DNA from: CAYVAP01 sp964521065 | GTDB taxonomy: Bacteria; Bacteroidota; Bacteroidia; J057 | Assembly: GCA_964521065.1 (NCBI GenBank) | Contig: CAZFPQ010000003.1 | Span: forward strand, 1 to 64,000 | Direction of reading: 5' to 3' | Length of the DNA stretch: 64,000 nucleotides | Part shown: positions 9,171 to 17,202 of the stretch, one piece after another | Position numbering within the stretch: the stretch's first letter is position 1 | Layout: each line of letters opens with the position of its first letter | The notes under the pieces: model-generated | The model's database searches: none | What the model was told of the DNA's origin: nothing | Seen by the model: only the letters and a program-made list of their open reading frames with translations | Program-made: the position numbers and the translations under genes

Positions 9171-9250
9171 CCGATTTCCTCCATCCAAGCGCCAACGCCT
9201 AGTTCCGTTCTGTTTCCCCTTTTGCCTAGTTATCGCTTTACCCAGAATAA

Positions 9251-10450
9251 ATGGACAACCCAAACGTAGCGATCTACTTAGATTTTGAAAACCTTGCCAT
9301 TTCTGCAGAGACCGTTTACCCCTCCAAAAACAAGCCACTGGATCTAGAGCCTTTGGTAGATTATGCGGCTAATAAAGGGGTGATTTGTGTAAAAAAAGCC
9401 TATGCAGACTGGTCCAAAGACATTTTTGGTCAATACCAAAATGAATTGATGACGCAGGGTTTTGAATTGGTTCACCTGCCAGGGACCAATCAGCAAGGCA
9501 AAAATGGCTCGGACGTACGCCTCGCAGTGGATGTGATGGCCTACATAGAAACCTTCCCTGAAATTGACACCGTGATCATCGGTTCTGGGGATACGGACTT
9601 CATCCCTTTGATTCAACATCTCCGAAGTCGGGGCAAATCCGTGATCATCATGGGCTTTGAATACAGCGTTGGGGGCTTAGTCAAGCGAAACAGCGTGGAA
9701 TTCAAATCTTTAGATGAATTGATTGGGGCTCCTGAGGAGGAATCGCCCTCTTCGGACTTGACTTCTGAGATGGATCCAGAAGCCGGGCGTCGGCTCCTAC
9801 GTCGACTCATACGCAGCCGCAACAGCGAAGATCCCTTGCTGATGTCTCAGCTCAAGCAGCAATTGCTGCGCCTAGACCCAGGCTTTTCTGAAAAGGAAAT
9901 GGGATTTGCCTCCTTCAAGCAATTCGTCAATCATTTTGAAGGGGACTTAGTGGATCGAGTTGAGGTCAAACACGACAGCCTACAGTTGATCTATTTCAAG
10001 GAAAGCTCAGCCGATCAAAAAGAGTCCAAACTCAATGAAGACGAAGTAGAAAAGCTCAAAAAAGCGGCGGAACAATTCCTTACCAAGAAGCTCCGCTACC
10101 AAAAAAACCCACACCAGCGCCTCCAGCTTTCATCGGCCCTCTTCCAAAGCGTCAAAGGCAAGGAGCACCTCTCCATGAACCAAATGCTCGATCTGATCCA
10201 CGAAAAAGTAAAGGGAAAATTCGCTAAAACCGACATCAAAAAATACGTTAATACCCTTTTTACCGGCGGAGCTTTTAAAGCCGCTAGTGAGAAGACGCAG
10301 GGTCCTCTGTTGTCTCGCCCCTTTTCTCTGGAGCAAACCATTGAAAGTCCAGAAGGACTGGATCAGGTATACATTCGCCGGGTAAGTGAGATTCTACAAA
10401 GCCGCTACCCCAACATGGATTCCAATCAGATGTTGGAATTGTTGATTTGA
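9251..10450 (+). CDS. NYN-domain ribonuclease-like protein with OST-HTH/LOTUS domain
   Basis: A 399-residue cytosolic protein. Residues 1-160 form a NYN (LabA/DUF88, PIN-like) nuclease domain with the acidic metal-site set: YLDFEN (D11, N14), KNGSD (84-88), D94 and GSGDTDFIPL (D114, D116). Residues about 175-250 match an OST-HTH/LOTUS winged helix (LLMSQLKQQLLRLDPGFS, then GFASFKQFV), an RNA- or protein-binding module often joined to NYN domains. The charged C-terminal third (about 260-399) contains another helix-rich region that may be a second winged helix. Together this predicts an RNA-processing or RNA-decay enzyme. The following SWIM gene starts 28 bases later on the same strand, so they may be co-transcribed. 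A second NYN protein is encoded at 14075-15058. Confidence 0.9.
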   Translation: MDNPNVAIYLDFENLAISAETVYPSKNKPLDLEPLVDYAANKGVICVKKAYADWSKDIFGQYQNELMTQGFELVHLPGTNQQGKNGSDVRLAVDVMAYIETFPEIDTVIIGSGDTDFIPLIQHLRSRGKSVIIMGFEYSVGGLVKRNSVEFKSLDELIGAPEEESPSSDLTSEMDPEAGRRLLRRLIRSRNSEDPLLMSQLKQQLLRLDPGFSEKEMGFASFKQFVNHFEGDLVDRVEVKHDSLQLIYFKESSADQKESKLNEDEVEKLKKAAEQFLTKKLRYQKNPHQRLQLSSALFQSVKGKEHLSMNQMLDLIHEKVKGKFAKTDIKKYVNTLFTGGAFKAASEKTQGPLLSRPFSLEQTIESPEGLDQVYIRRVSEILQSRYPNMDSNQMLELLI

Positions 10451-10478
10451 GCCTTCATCCTGACATCGACCTTCCGTT

Positions 10479-11753
10479 TTGCCAAACTCCCTCTCCTTAA
10501 CGGACATTCAACACTTAGCCGCCAACGAAGCCGCCTTCCAGCGTGCTAAAGGATTGGCTGAGCCTCGCCTATGGCGGGAATTGGGTCGAACCAAGCAAGG
10601 CTATTGGGGACGATATTATGACTTTGACGTGTGGGTCTCTCTCCAAGGCCCTAGCTTCAAATGTTCTTGCCCAAGCCGACAATATCCCTGCAAACATGTT
10701 CTTGGCCTCCTCCTGATGGCATTGAGTCAGAGCCAGCACTGGTCCAACCTTGATCCTCCGGCGGCCTTTCTTGCCTGGCTAGAAAAACAACAGGCAAAGC
10801 CACCCGCCAAGACTCAATCTGCGCGAAGTGGAGAGCGCCTCCAAGCCAGGATAAGCAACATCCAAGGAGGCCTCATTGAGCTTGACCACTGGCTGCAAGA
10901 CTTGGCCCAGCGTGGCTTGGCCGACTTAGCTCAGCAAAGCGACGCCAGCTGGCAACGCCTTATTTCACGCATGGTAGATGCCCAAGCTCCAGGCCTCGCT
11001 AGTCGCTTGACGGAACTCCAGCAGAAATCTATGCGGGATGCTGAAGCGGTCAAACTCATTGACCAGGTAGGACAAATTCACTTGCTCAGCCAAGCCATGC
11101 ATCAGCAAAGTGAGCTACCCACAGCGCTTCGAGCTGAACTTTTTCAGCAATTGGGGATCAACCTGCGCAAAGAGGAAGTCTTGGCTTCGCACCCCGTAGC
11201 GGGACGGTGGCTGGTCTTAGGTCGCCGCCTGGAAATTGGGGACCGCTTTGACGTGCAGCGGACCTGGCTACAGGGACAAGGGGAAGCAAAAGGTCGTTCG
11301 GCCTTGTTGCTGGAGTTTTCGGTCGGCAGTCGAGCTTTTCCTAGCAGCTTTCAGGCTGGACAGGTCTTAGAAGGCCCACTTCATTTCTATCCAAGCAGCT
11401 ATCCTCTGCGGGCCTTGTTTGGACGAGAGCCTGAGGTACTAGCCCAAGAAGCCTTGCCGCAAGCCGGGGACCTAGCCAAGGAGCTACAAAACTACGCCCA
11501 GGCCCTCGGGGCCAACCCCTGGCTGATCCGCTATCCCCTGGTGGCCCACGGAGTCCAACCCATTCAAAAGGGGGACCGTCATTTTCTCAGTTCCCTAGAA
11601 GGCAGCAGCCTTCCCTTGGTCCCCAACTATCCACGCTGGTGGGAATTGCTGGCCTTGAGTGGCGGCGATCGCCTCACCGTGATGGGCGAATGGGATGGGT
11701 ATGAGCTGTATCCGCTGGGAGCCCGTCAAGGGCGAAGATGGGTGAGGGTATGA
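10479..11753 (+). CDS. SWIM zinc-finger protein (TTG start)
   Basis: A 424-residue protein with an N-terminal SWIM zinc finger, C62-x-C64-x6-C71-x-H73 (FKCSCPSRQYPCKH), expected to bind DNA or protein. The rest is helical and beta-rich with no motif I know. The only possible start upstream of the finger is TTG at 10479: an in-frame stop lies at 10461 and the first in-frame ATG falls after the finger. In other bacteria SWIM proteins of this length often neighbour DUF5691 proteins together with MoxR-type ATPases and VWA proteins. Here a DUF5691-like gene is 5.4 kb away (17203), with unrelated genes between. The cellular function of that group is unknown. It follows the NYN gene by 28 bases. Confidence 0.85.
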   Translation: MPNSLSLTDIQHLAANEAAFQRAKGLAEPRLWRELGRTKQGYWGRYYDFDVWVSLQGPSFKCSCPSRQYPCKHVLGLLLMALSQSQHWSNLDPPAAFLAWLEKQQAKPPAKTQSARSGERLQARISNIQGGLIELDHWLQDLAQRGLADLAQQSDASWQRLISRMVDAQAPGLASRLTELQQKSMRDAEAVKLIDQVGQIHLLSQAMHQQSELPTALRAELFQQLGINLRKEEVLASHPVAGRWLVLGRRLEIGDRFDVQRTWLQGQGEAKGRSALLLEFSVGSRAFPSSFQAGQVLEGPLHFYPSSYPLRALFGREPEVLAQEALPQAGDLAKELQNYAQALGANPWLIRYPLVAHGVQPIQKGDRHFLSSLEGSSLPLVPNYPRWWELLALSGGDRLTVMGEWDGYELYPLGARQGRRWVRV

Positions 11754-11812
11754 GTCCAATTACCTGCAAACACAGGCTAGGGCGTCTTGCCTATGTACAT
11801 GCCTGGTCTAAT

Positions 11813-12391
11813 TTACCGGTCCCCTTTCATCTGCTGAAACAACCAAGCCCGTGCAAAGGTCCAATCCCGCTTGACTGTAGCAGGAGAAGTATCTAGCGCT
11901 TGTGCGGTTTCCTCAATGGACATGCCTCCAAAAAAGCGGCATTCGACCACCTTGCCTTGCCGTTCGCTGAGGGATTGTAATTGGGTCAACACCTCGTCCA
12001 AGGAAAGCAAGTCATCGATCAAAGCATCGTTGAGGGGGATTTGGAAATCTAGCTGTTCCAGAGACACATCGCGCTGAACACCACCGCGTTTTTCGGCTTG
12101 GGCACGCTGGGCATAGTTGATCAAGACCTGACGCATGGCCCGAGCCGCGATATAGAAAAAGTGGGAGCGATTTTGGAAGTTGGCGGAGCGCTGGTCCACC
12201 ATCTTGAGGTAAGCCTCGTGCACCAGGGCGGTGGTGTTCATGGTTTCTAGCCCATAAGATTGCCACCTGACTCGCTTGGCCACTTTACGGAGTTCTTGGT
12301 ATACGTAGGGAAACAGCTCATTAAAAGCTTCCGCATTACCAGATTCCAGCGCCTTGAGTTTTTGGGTGATTACCTCAGGATTGGGCAACAT
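11813..12391 (-). CDS. ECF-type RNA polymerase sigma factor (TIGR02999-like)
   Basis: A 192-residue sigma-70-family factor. Region 2 is about residues 20-90, with the block TTALVHEAYLKMVDQ and the RSHFFYIAARAMRQVLINYA segment diagnostic of the ECF subgroup described by TIGR02999. Region 4 covers the C-terminal 55 residues (LSERQGKVVECRFFGGMSIEETAQAL, then SPATVKRDWTFARAWL) as a helix-turn-helix. It starts 2 bases after the stop of the peptidoglycan-recognition amidase gene on the same strand, so the two are translationally coupled. No anti-sigma factor gene or Ser/Thr kinase, the common partner of this subgroup, is next to it in this window. The signal it answers is unknown. Confidence 0.9.
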   Translation of the reverse strand: MLPNPEVITQKLKALESGNAEAFNELFPYVYQELRKVAKRVRWQSYGLETMNTTALVHEAYLKMVDQRSANFQNRSHFFYIAARAMRQVLINYAQRAQAEKRGGVQRDVSLEQLDFQIPLNDALIDDLLSLDEVLTQLQSLSERQGKVVECRFFGGMSIEETAQALDTSPATVKRDWTFARAWLFQQMKGDR

Positions 12392-12393
12392 GA

Positions 12394-13854
12394 TTATAAC
12401 TTATCCACCTTGATGATTCGGGAAATGAGGCCAGATTCAGTCTGCAGGGTAAGGTAATACAAGCCATTAGCGAATTGGGACAGGTCCAAAAATCGCTCGT
12501 TTGAGCCTGAAAGGCCTTGAAATGACTGCCCCAGCAACCTGCGTCCCTGTAAGTCTGTGAGATTGAGTAGCAAAGACTGGGGAGCCTTTAGTTCAAACTT
12601 AATTTTGACCTGACCAGGATTGGGATTCGGGTATACGTTCAGTCCTAGGTCAGAAAGATCGTCATCTATGTTGGTGCTTGCCCCACATGACAGAATGGCC
12701 TGTTGCACTTCGCTGCGGAGGCTAGCGGCAGATATTCCCAACAAAGGACAACTGAGGTCGTTCAGGTTACTGGCTAATTCAATAACTGGATGGGTAGCTT
12801 CTTCTCCTAACCAGAAACCCGTCTCAAAAGGCGAGGTTTCACTTTGTTGAATTTGCCACGCCAAGAGCTGAGTCAAGCTCGCCCGCTGTGCGCCACTAGG
12901 TCCTTGGTTACTCAGGTCTCCCAGAAGGCAAATGCCGGTACTGCCGACCTCCCGATTCATGCCTCCAGGCAGGTAATCCCCGACTACGGCATACCCTCCT
13001 CCTCTGCCTTCATAGATGTTCCCAAGAGGATCAATCAACCAATTATACCCCATGTCACAGTCTCCCAAGACATTTACATGGTGACTCCAAAGAGCTAGGA
13101 CTGCTGCAGGCCAATTGCTGCTTTGGGCAGGCATCGTTGCGTGGGTCACAACTGCATGTGTAACCGGAGCATACCTAGGAATGGCGCAAGTATAACCGAG
13201 GCTGTCAGGATCGGGGGCCTGCCAAGCTTCCCTAGTCATATATCCAGGATGAGCACAAACGCTCGGCTCATCCCCACTTAATCGAAAGGACAACTTTCCT
13301 TGGTCTGGGGAAGTCGGGTTAATTTCGCTTCGATTCAAAACCATAGGGTCAAAAGAAAGGGGCGTATCTCCCAGACTGCGAGCAGGCACTACTAAGGTAT
13401 ATCGAAATGCTTGGACCTCCTCTTGCACCTCTAAAGGCTGGGAAACCCACAAGGATGTATCAGGTCCTTTTAAGTTAGGGCAATGCTGCAGGGTGATTGG
13501 GGTAGACCATTGTCCCTTCTCATCCAACCATTCAACCCCAACAAAAAAAGCATCTTCCACATATGGCCTAAAAGCCGCAGTGAAAGAAATACTCAAATAA
13601 TTACTGGCATCAGTACGTGGCAGAGCGACGGCAGCCGAACGAAAATGAGAAGGCAACTCACTCTGCTTGGTGATCAATTGTCCCTGCTGAGTAAGGGCAA
13701 AATTATCAAGTAATGTGGAACCGGAATGCCCTCCAAAAGAAAGCTCTATGGCCTGAAAGCTTAGGGCAGATTGCCCCATTAAGCTTACACCCCAACCCCC
13801 AATAAGACCGATAACTACAATTAAATTCCTTAGAGCTTCTATCAGATACTTCAT
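12394..13854 (-). CDS. Secreted PGRP-type N-acetylmuramoyl-L-alanine amidase domain protein with T9SS sorting domain
   Basis: Exported protein of about 486 residues. A signal peptide (MKYLIEALRNLIVVIG to LMGQS) supports the start at 13854 rather than the upstream ATG at 13878. A beta-rich N-terminal region of about 190 residues precedes a peptidoglycan-recognition/amidase-2 domain (VVTHATMPAQSSNWPAAV, MGYNWLIDPLGNIYEGRGG, STGICLLGD). The last 80 residues (LGLNVYPNPNPGQ to SRIIKVDKL) form a T9SS C-terminal sorting domain. In catalytic family members the end of the domain reads like GHRD...CPG. Here that stretch is ELASNLNDLSCPL, keeping the Cys but apparently not the His. Zinc-dependent amidase activity is therefore doubtful, and a binding role is possible. 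The ECF sigma gene starts 2 bases after its stop. Confidence 0.87.
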   Translation of the reverse strand: MKYLIEALRNLIVVIGLIGGWGVSLMGQSALSFQAIELSFGGHSGSTLLDNFALTQQGQLITKQSELPSHFRSAAVALPRTDASNYLSISFTAAFRPYVEDAFFVGVEWLDEKGQWSTPITLQHCPNLKGPDTSLWVSQPLEVQEEVQAFRYTLVVPARSLGDTPLSFDPMVLNRSEINPTSPDQGKLSFRLSGDEPSVCAHPGYMTREAWQAPDPDSLGYTCAIPRYAPVTHAVVTHATMPAQSSNWPAAVLALWSHHVNVLGDCDMGYNWLIDPLGNIYEGRGGGYAVVGDYLPGGMNREVGSTGICLLGDLSNQGPSGAQRASLTQLLAWQIQQSETSPFETGFWLGEEATHPVIELASNLNDLSCPLLGISAASLRSEVQQAILSCGASTNIDDDLSDLGLNVYPNPNPGQVKIKFELKAPQSLLLNLTDLQGRRLLGQSFQGLSGSNERFLDLSQFANGLYYLTLQTESGLISRIIKVDKL

Positions 13855-14000
13855 CATTGCAGTTCGAAATATAACCAATTTTGAACGAGTTGCCAGTTGA
13901 TAATGCCTTCAACTCCTACCCCATAGATGACAATCTTCAATCCAAAAAAGTTGAGTAATACTGCAATATTGCCTGAAGATTTCTTTTCTCGGATATGCTC

Positions 14001-14039
14001 AAAAAAAGTGAGTCGCTACCCTATTGTATAACGACTCAC
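14001..14039 (-). terminator. Rho-independent-type terminator of the NYN-CSD gene
   Basis: Read on the minus strand: an 8-bp perfect stem GTGAGTCG/CGACTCAC (plus 14008-14015 with 14032-14039), a 16-base loop, then a run of seven T. It lies 36 bases beyond the stop of the NYN-CSD gene. Confidence 0.75.
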
Positions 14040-14074
14040 CATCAAAATTGTGCATCTATGCTCAGCACAAATGA

Positions 14075-15058
14075 TCATTCGTCGTCATATTCTTCTCCCT
14101 CGTCATAAAATTCGTCCTCCTCGTAGTACTCATCATCGTCATCGACCTCCTCATTCAGACGACGAACGTGAACGGCTACCTCTTGCCCACGTTCGTTTTT
14201 GTCTACTGTAAACTCTACCATATCATCTTCCTGAAGGTCGTTGAAGTCCCCATCTTCCACGTTGGTCCAATGGAAATAGAGGTTATTGGGAGGCATTTTG
14301 ATGAAGCCATATCCATTTTTTAGGCTGAGAATGGTACTCTGCTGAACAGACCCAATGGGTAGGGTGGGCCGTGCGCCGAAGGGGGATGCTTTTCGCTCTT
14401 TAGATATAAAGAGATTGCGGATGATGGCATCCTCCCGCTTCATCTTGTTGTCGATCAGCTCGTGCATGGAAATGGGATAGGTGGCCTCTTTGAGTAGCTC
14501 CACCGAGGTCACGGTTTTGCGCAAGCGTCCAGAACGCTCATCGGTATACTCAAAATCCCAGCCCAACACCATCACCCTCACGCCCAAGGTATTAAGCTTT
14601 CGAACTAAGGGAACGTAATCGCTGTCACAGGCAATCAATACCAACACCTGAAAATCCTTGTGTAGGGCCATTTCATAAGCCTCCAAAGCCAACCAAATAT
14701 CGATGCCTTTGTCCTCTTTTCGGTCTTGACCTCCACGCATGGGCAAGTAGTGGGTTACCACTCCCTCATACATCAAAATATCATCAAACAAACGCTCGGA
14801 GATGATTCGGTTAGGCTCTCCTACATCGTGAGAGCCTAGTCGACCACGAAAATAGTGAGCATCCACAATGTGGCAAAAGCGCGGATCTCGTCCTTCTTCA
14901 TCGGCGACTTGATTGCGGATAAATTCGTGAAGCCCAGATATGCTCAGTCGGCTTTTTTTCTCGTGCTCGTAATTATAATAATTGCTTACGTGGGCGAAGT
15001 AATTTCCATCGTACATTACCCCTATTCTGGTAATGCTAGAATCCTGATTGTTAGCCAT
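14075..15058 (-). CDS. NYN-domain nuclease-like protein with cold-shock domain and acidic tail
   Basis: A 327-residue cytosolic protein. Residues about 10-215 are a NYN (LabA-like) domain with an early Asp in GVMYDGNYF, a KGIDIWLALEA acidic helix and LIACDSDYVPLV, the usual metal-binding positions. Residues about 235-300 look like a cold-shock/OB domain (ILSLKNGYGFIKMPPNNLYFHW), normally single-stranded nucleic-acid binding. The final 25 residues are almost all Asp, Glu and Tyr, a disordered acidic tail. Together this predicts a single-stranded RNA nuclease or RNA-binding regulator. It is monocistronic, with its own terminator at 14001-14039. It differs clearly from the NYN-OST-HTH protein 4.5 kb away, so the two are not a recent duplication. 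Confidence 0.88.
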   Translation of the reverse strand: MANNQDSSITRIGVMYDGNYFAHVSNYYNYEHEKKSRLSISGLHEFIRNQVADEEGRDPRFCHIVDAHYFRGRLGSHDVGEPNRIISERLFDDILMYEGVVTHYLPMRGGQDRKEDKGIDIWLALEAYEMALHKDFQVLVLIACDSDYVPLVRKLNTLGVRVMVLGWDFEYTDERSGRLRKTVTSVELLKEATYPISMHELIDNKMKREDAIIRNLFISKERKASPFGARPTLPIGSVQQSTILSLKNGYGFIKMPPNNLYFHWTNVEDGDFNDLQEDDMVEFTVDKNERGQEVAVHVRRLNEEVDDDDEYYEEDEFYDEGEEYDDE

Positions 15059-15291
15059 TGATTTTGTAGATACTTATTATGCTAGACGATTATGAAATAT
15101 TGGGTAGGGGGTTTTTAACTTAAAGGAATGGGTTTATCTGATGGGTCTTGTTTGAGAGGAGGCGTGAGAAGTAAGGGGTTAGGAGGGTCTATTGATCAAA
15201 TTTGTTTGGGTATGGTTTTAGTTAAGCCTCCTTTGGGTCTGGGTATATGAGAGCACAATATTAAGCAAAAGTTATCCAAAAATCAGATAGG

Positions 15292-16113
15292 CTAAAATTC
15301 ATAGGATAAGCCAAAGTGAGGAGAAGAAAAAATTTCGGTATAGGAATAGGCGACATCTATTCTCAACCCTTCCCATGACAGGCCTAGCCCTCCGCTGAGC
15401 AAAAGCGGTTCACTGCCAGCCCCTACTCTTACCGAAATAAGCTTGCCTACTTGGTATTCAAGGCCACCTCTAAAGTTGGCCGGACTGGTCTCTTCTTTCG
15501 ATACTTCTGCGACCAGCAAAAGCTCTTCCGTGGGTCGATAAGCCATTCCTGCAAGCAAAACCGTAGGAGCCACCTCCACCCCGCCCAGCGCAGTCTGCAT
15601 GGCTCCGCGGTTAACGTTATAAGCAGAAACACCTAATTGGAGTTCATCGGTAAGCCTAAGGCTCAGCCCAACATCAGCTAGCAAAACCCCTGCTCCTCCA
15701 TAGCCCGGTATAGAGAGGCTGCTGTACTTACCCTTGACTCCCAATGTCAATCGATCTAGTAAGGTGATGGCATAAGCTAGACCAATTTGGCTTTGCCTAA
15801 ATGCATCGAAACCAAAACTGCGTAGTTCTAATCCTATCGCTTGCTGTGAACCGAGTGGATAAATGCCTCCTGCCGCTGCGTAGGTAAGCTCTCTCAAACC
15901 AAAACGTCGCTCGGCATAAACCCCCATTTCTGGACGCGTTCCCCCAGCAATACCCGCTGGATTAAAAAACACACAGCCCCACTGTCCTTGTACAGCAGTA
16001 TAAGCATATCCGAGTCCTATGGCTCGGGCATCCGCACCAGGAAAAGGCTCAACCCCAGCCATGAGCACAGCACTGGTCATGAGCAGGAAGAACAAGGCCA
16101 ACAGTCTCCGCAT
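15292..16113 (-). CDS. PorV/PorQ-like outer-membrane beta-barrel
   Basis: A protein of about 273 residues. The start at 16113 gives a clean signal peptide (MRRLLALFFLLMTSAVLMAG), so the longer ORF from 16152 is rejected. The mature N-terminus, ADARAIGLGYAYTAVQGQ followed by FFNPAGIAG, is the hallmark of the PorV/PorQ (UPF0164-type) outer-membrane family. The remainder alternates amphipathic strands ending in the aromatic SYEF, typical of a barrel C-terminus. PorV itself is the T9SS shuttle and PorQ is a related barrel, but this protein could also be a generic paralogue with no secretion role. It is shorter than PorV (about 390 residues). It stands alone between the lipoprotein gene and the NYN-CSD gene. 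Confidence 0.8.
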   Translation of the reverse strand: MRRLLALFFLLMTSAVLMAGVEPFPGADARAIGLGYAYTAVQGQWGCVFFNPAGIAGGTRPEMGVYAERRFGLRELTYAAAGGIYPLGSQQAIGLELRSFGFDAFRQSQIGLAYAITLLDRLTLGVKGKYSSLSIPGYGGAGVLLADVGLSLRLTDELQLGVSAYNVNRGAMQTALGGVEVAPTVLLAGMAYRPTEELLLVAEVSKEETSPANFRGGLEYQVGKLISVRVGAGSEPLLLSGGLGLSWEGLRIDVAYSYTEIFSSPHFGLSYEF

Positions 16114-16196
16114 GTAACAGGTTGTTGAGTAAGGGAAGTTGATATTGGACAACAGGCCTTGAATCTAAGGATTCTTTTGGTCTCACCCGACTCTAT

Positions 16197-16231
16197 GAAA
16201 CAGAAAACCGCCCAAGCCAAGCTTGAGCGGT
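16197..16231 (-). terminator. Terminator of the 16262-16894 lipoprotein gene
   Basis: On the minus strand a 10-bp stem ACCGCTCAAG/CTTGGGCGGT (one G-T pair) with a 5-base loop runs directly into TTTTCTGTTTC. It lies 30 bases past the lipoprotein stop. Confidence 0.75.
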
Positions 16232-16261
16232 CAGAAATATAAAACAGGGGATTGACAGGTT

Positions 16262-16894
16262 CTAGCGAATATAAAGGACAGCATGCTCTCCGGTTTCCTT
16301 AGAGTCCAAGTCCACTCGGCCATATGGTGCTTCATATAAGCGCCATTCTTTGGCCTTGAGAACATATCCATCGTAATCAAAAGCCTCAACGTCACCAGCA
16401 CTTTCAAGATCAGCCGCTACTTCTAAGATCTCATACCTGATCTCCGGCTCCAACTTATTGTCCTCTTTAGGATCGGGGGACTTACGCTGGGACTCGGTAA
16501 CCAAGATGTAGGTGTTCCGGCCCCTGACTAACAGGGTGTTTTCACCTCCAGTTAACTTCTCAAGCAATTGATCAAAGTGGGGTTCCTCCCGATCGTCTTT
16601 TCCTTCAGTCCAAGTATCTGTTTCGGGATCTAAGGTGATTTCGGCTACGCGTTCTATACCGGACTCTGTGTCTTGATACAGTGTGGCTTTATAGGTTCGA
16701 CGCTCTTTGGCATCTGCTTCTGCTCGACTTAAGGGGATGTGTTCATCTTCGCTAACGGTGAATTCTTTTTGAAAAGGTTGGGCTGCTTGGTTTGTGGCAT
16801 CCTGAGTAGAGAGTGGCATCAAGCCCTCTTCAGGAGTACAAGAGGTCATGGCGAACATGGCAGCTAAGGCGAAAAGGGTGACGAAGTATCTCAT
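16262..16894 (-). CDS. Hypothetical lipoprotein
   Basis: A 210-residue protein with a lipoprotein signal: MRYFVTLFALAAMFAMTSC, lipid-attached Cys at 19. The mature part is hydrophilic and acidic, with many Glu, Asp and Lys (for example DTWTEGKDDREEPHFDQ) and a strand-rich C-terminal half. I recognise no domain. It has its own terminator downstream and is divergent from the DUF5691-like gene. Its location should be the periplasm or outer membrane after processing by signal peptidase II, whose gene lies 2 kb away but in a separate transcript. Confidence 0.72.
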   Translation of the reverse strand: MRYFVTLFALAAMFAMTSCTPEEGLMPLSTQDATNQAAQPFQKEFTVSEDEHIPLSRAEADAKERRTYKATLYQDTESGIERVAEITLDPETDTWTEGKDDREEPHFDQLLEKLTGGENTLLVRGRNTYILVTESQRKSPDPKEDNKLEPEIRYEILEVAADLESAGDVEAFDYDGYVLKAKEWRLYEAPYGRVDLDSKETGEHAVLYIR

Positions 16895-17202
16895 TGCTTT
16901 ATGGATTAGGGAGTTTTGTAATCTATTTGCTAATCCTTCAGCCTTGCTACATTTAACTTTACGCCTCCCACAGAAAATGGCCGAAAATTTCTGGTTTGCT
17001 TTAGCTAGTGGTCAAGCTATTGATCAAGCGGTCGAAAGGTTCCTATAGATATCCATTCGATCAGGGAAATAGGCAGAATGCTGATCAGAAGTGCTTCCTT
17101 CTTATTCTATAAATCAGGCAGCACTTATGTATTTTGCCATCCATAAAACTAGAGTAAGACAAAGAGACCTCCTTATAGCATACCTAACGCTCCCTCCATC
17201 AC
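16895..17202. other. Divergent intergenic region, nothing recognised
   Basis: 308 bases between two divergent genes, the lipoprotein and the DUF5691-like gene, so it must carry promoters for both. No convincing TTTG/TAnnTTTG pair, repeat or RNA structure was picked out. Confidence 0.5.

Larger units (their letters stand above)
8817..9250. other. Gene-free interval with scaffold gap and repeats
   Basis: Holds the 100-N gap (8929-9028), the 8-bp tandem array directly after it, and three 17-bp tandem units at 9123-9170. No gene, RNA or clear promoter was recognised. Confidence 0.7.
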
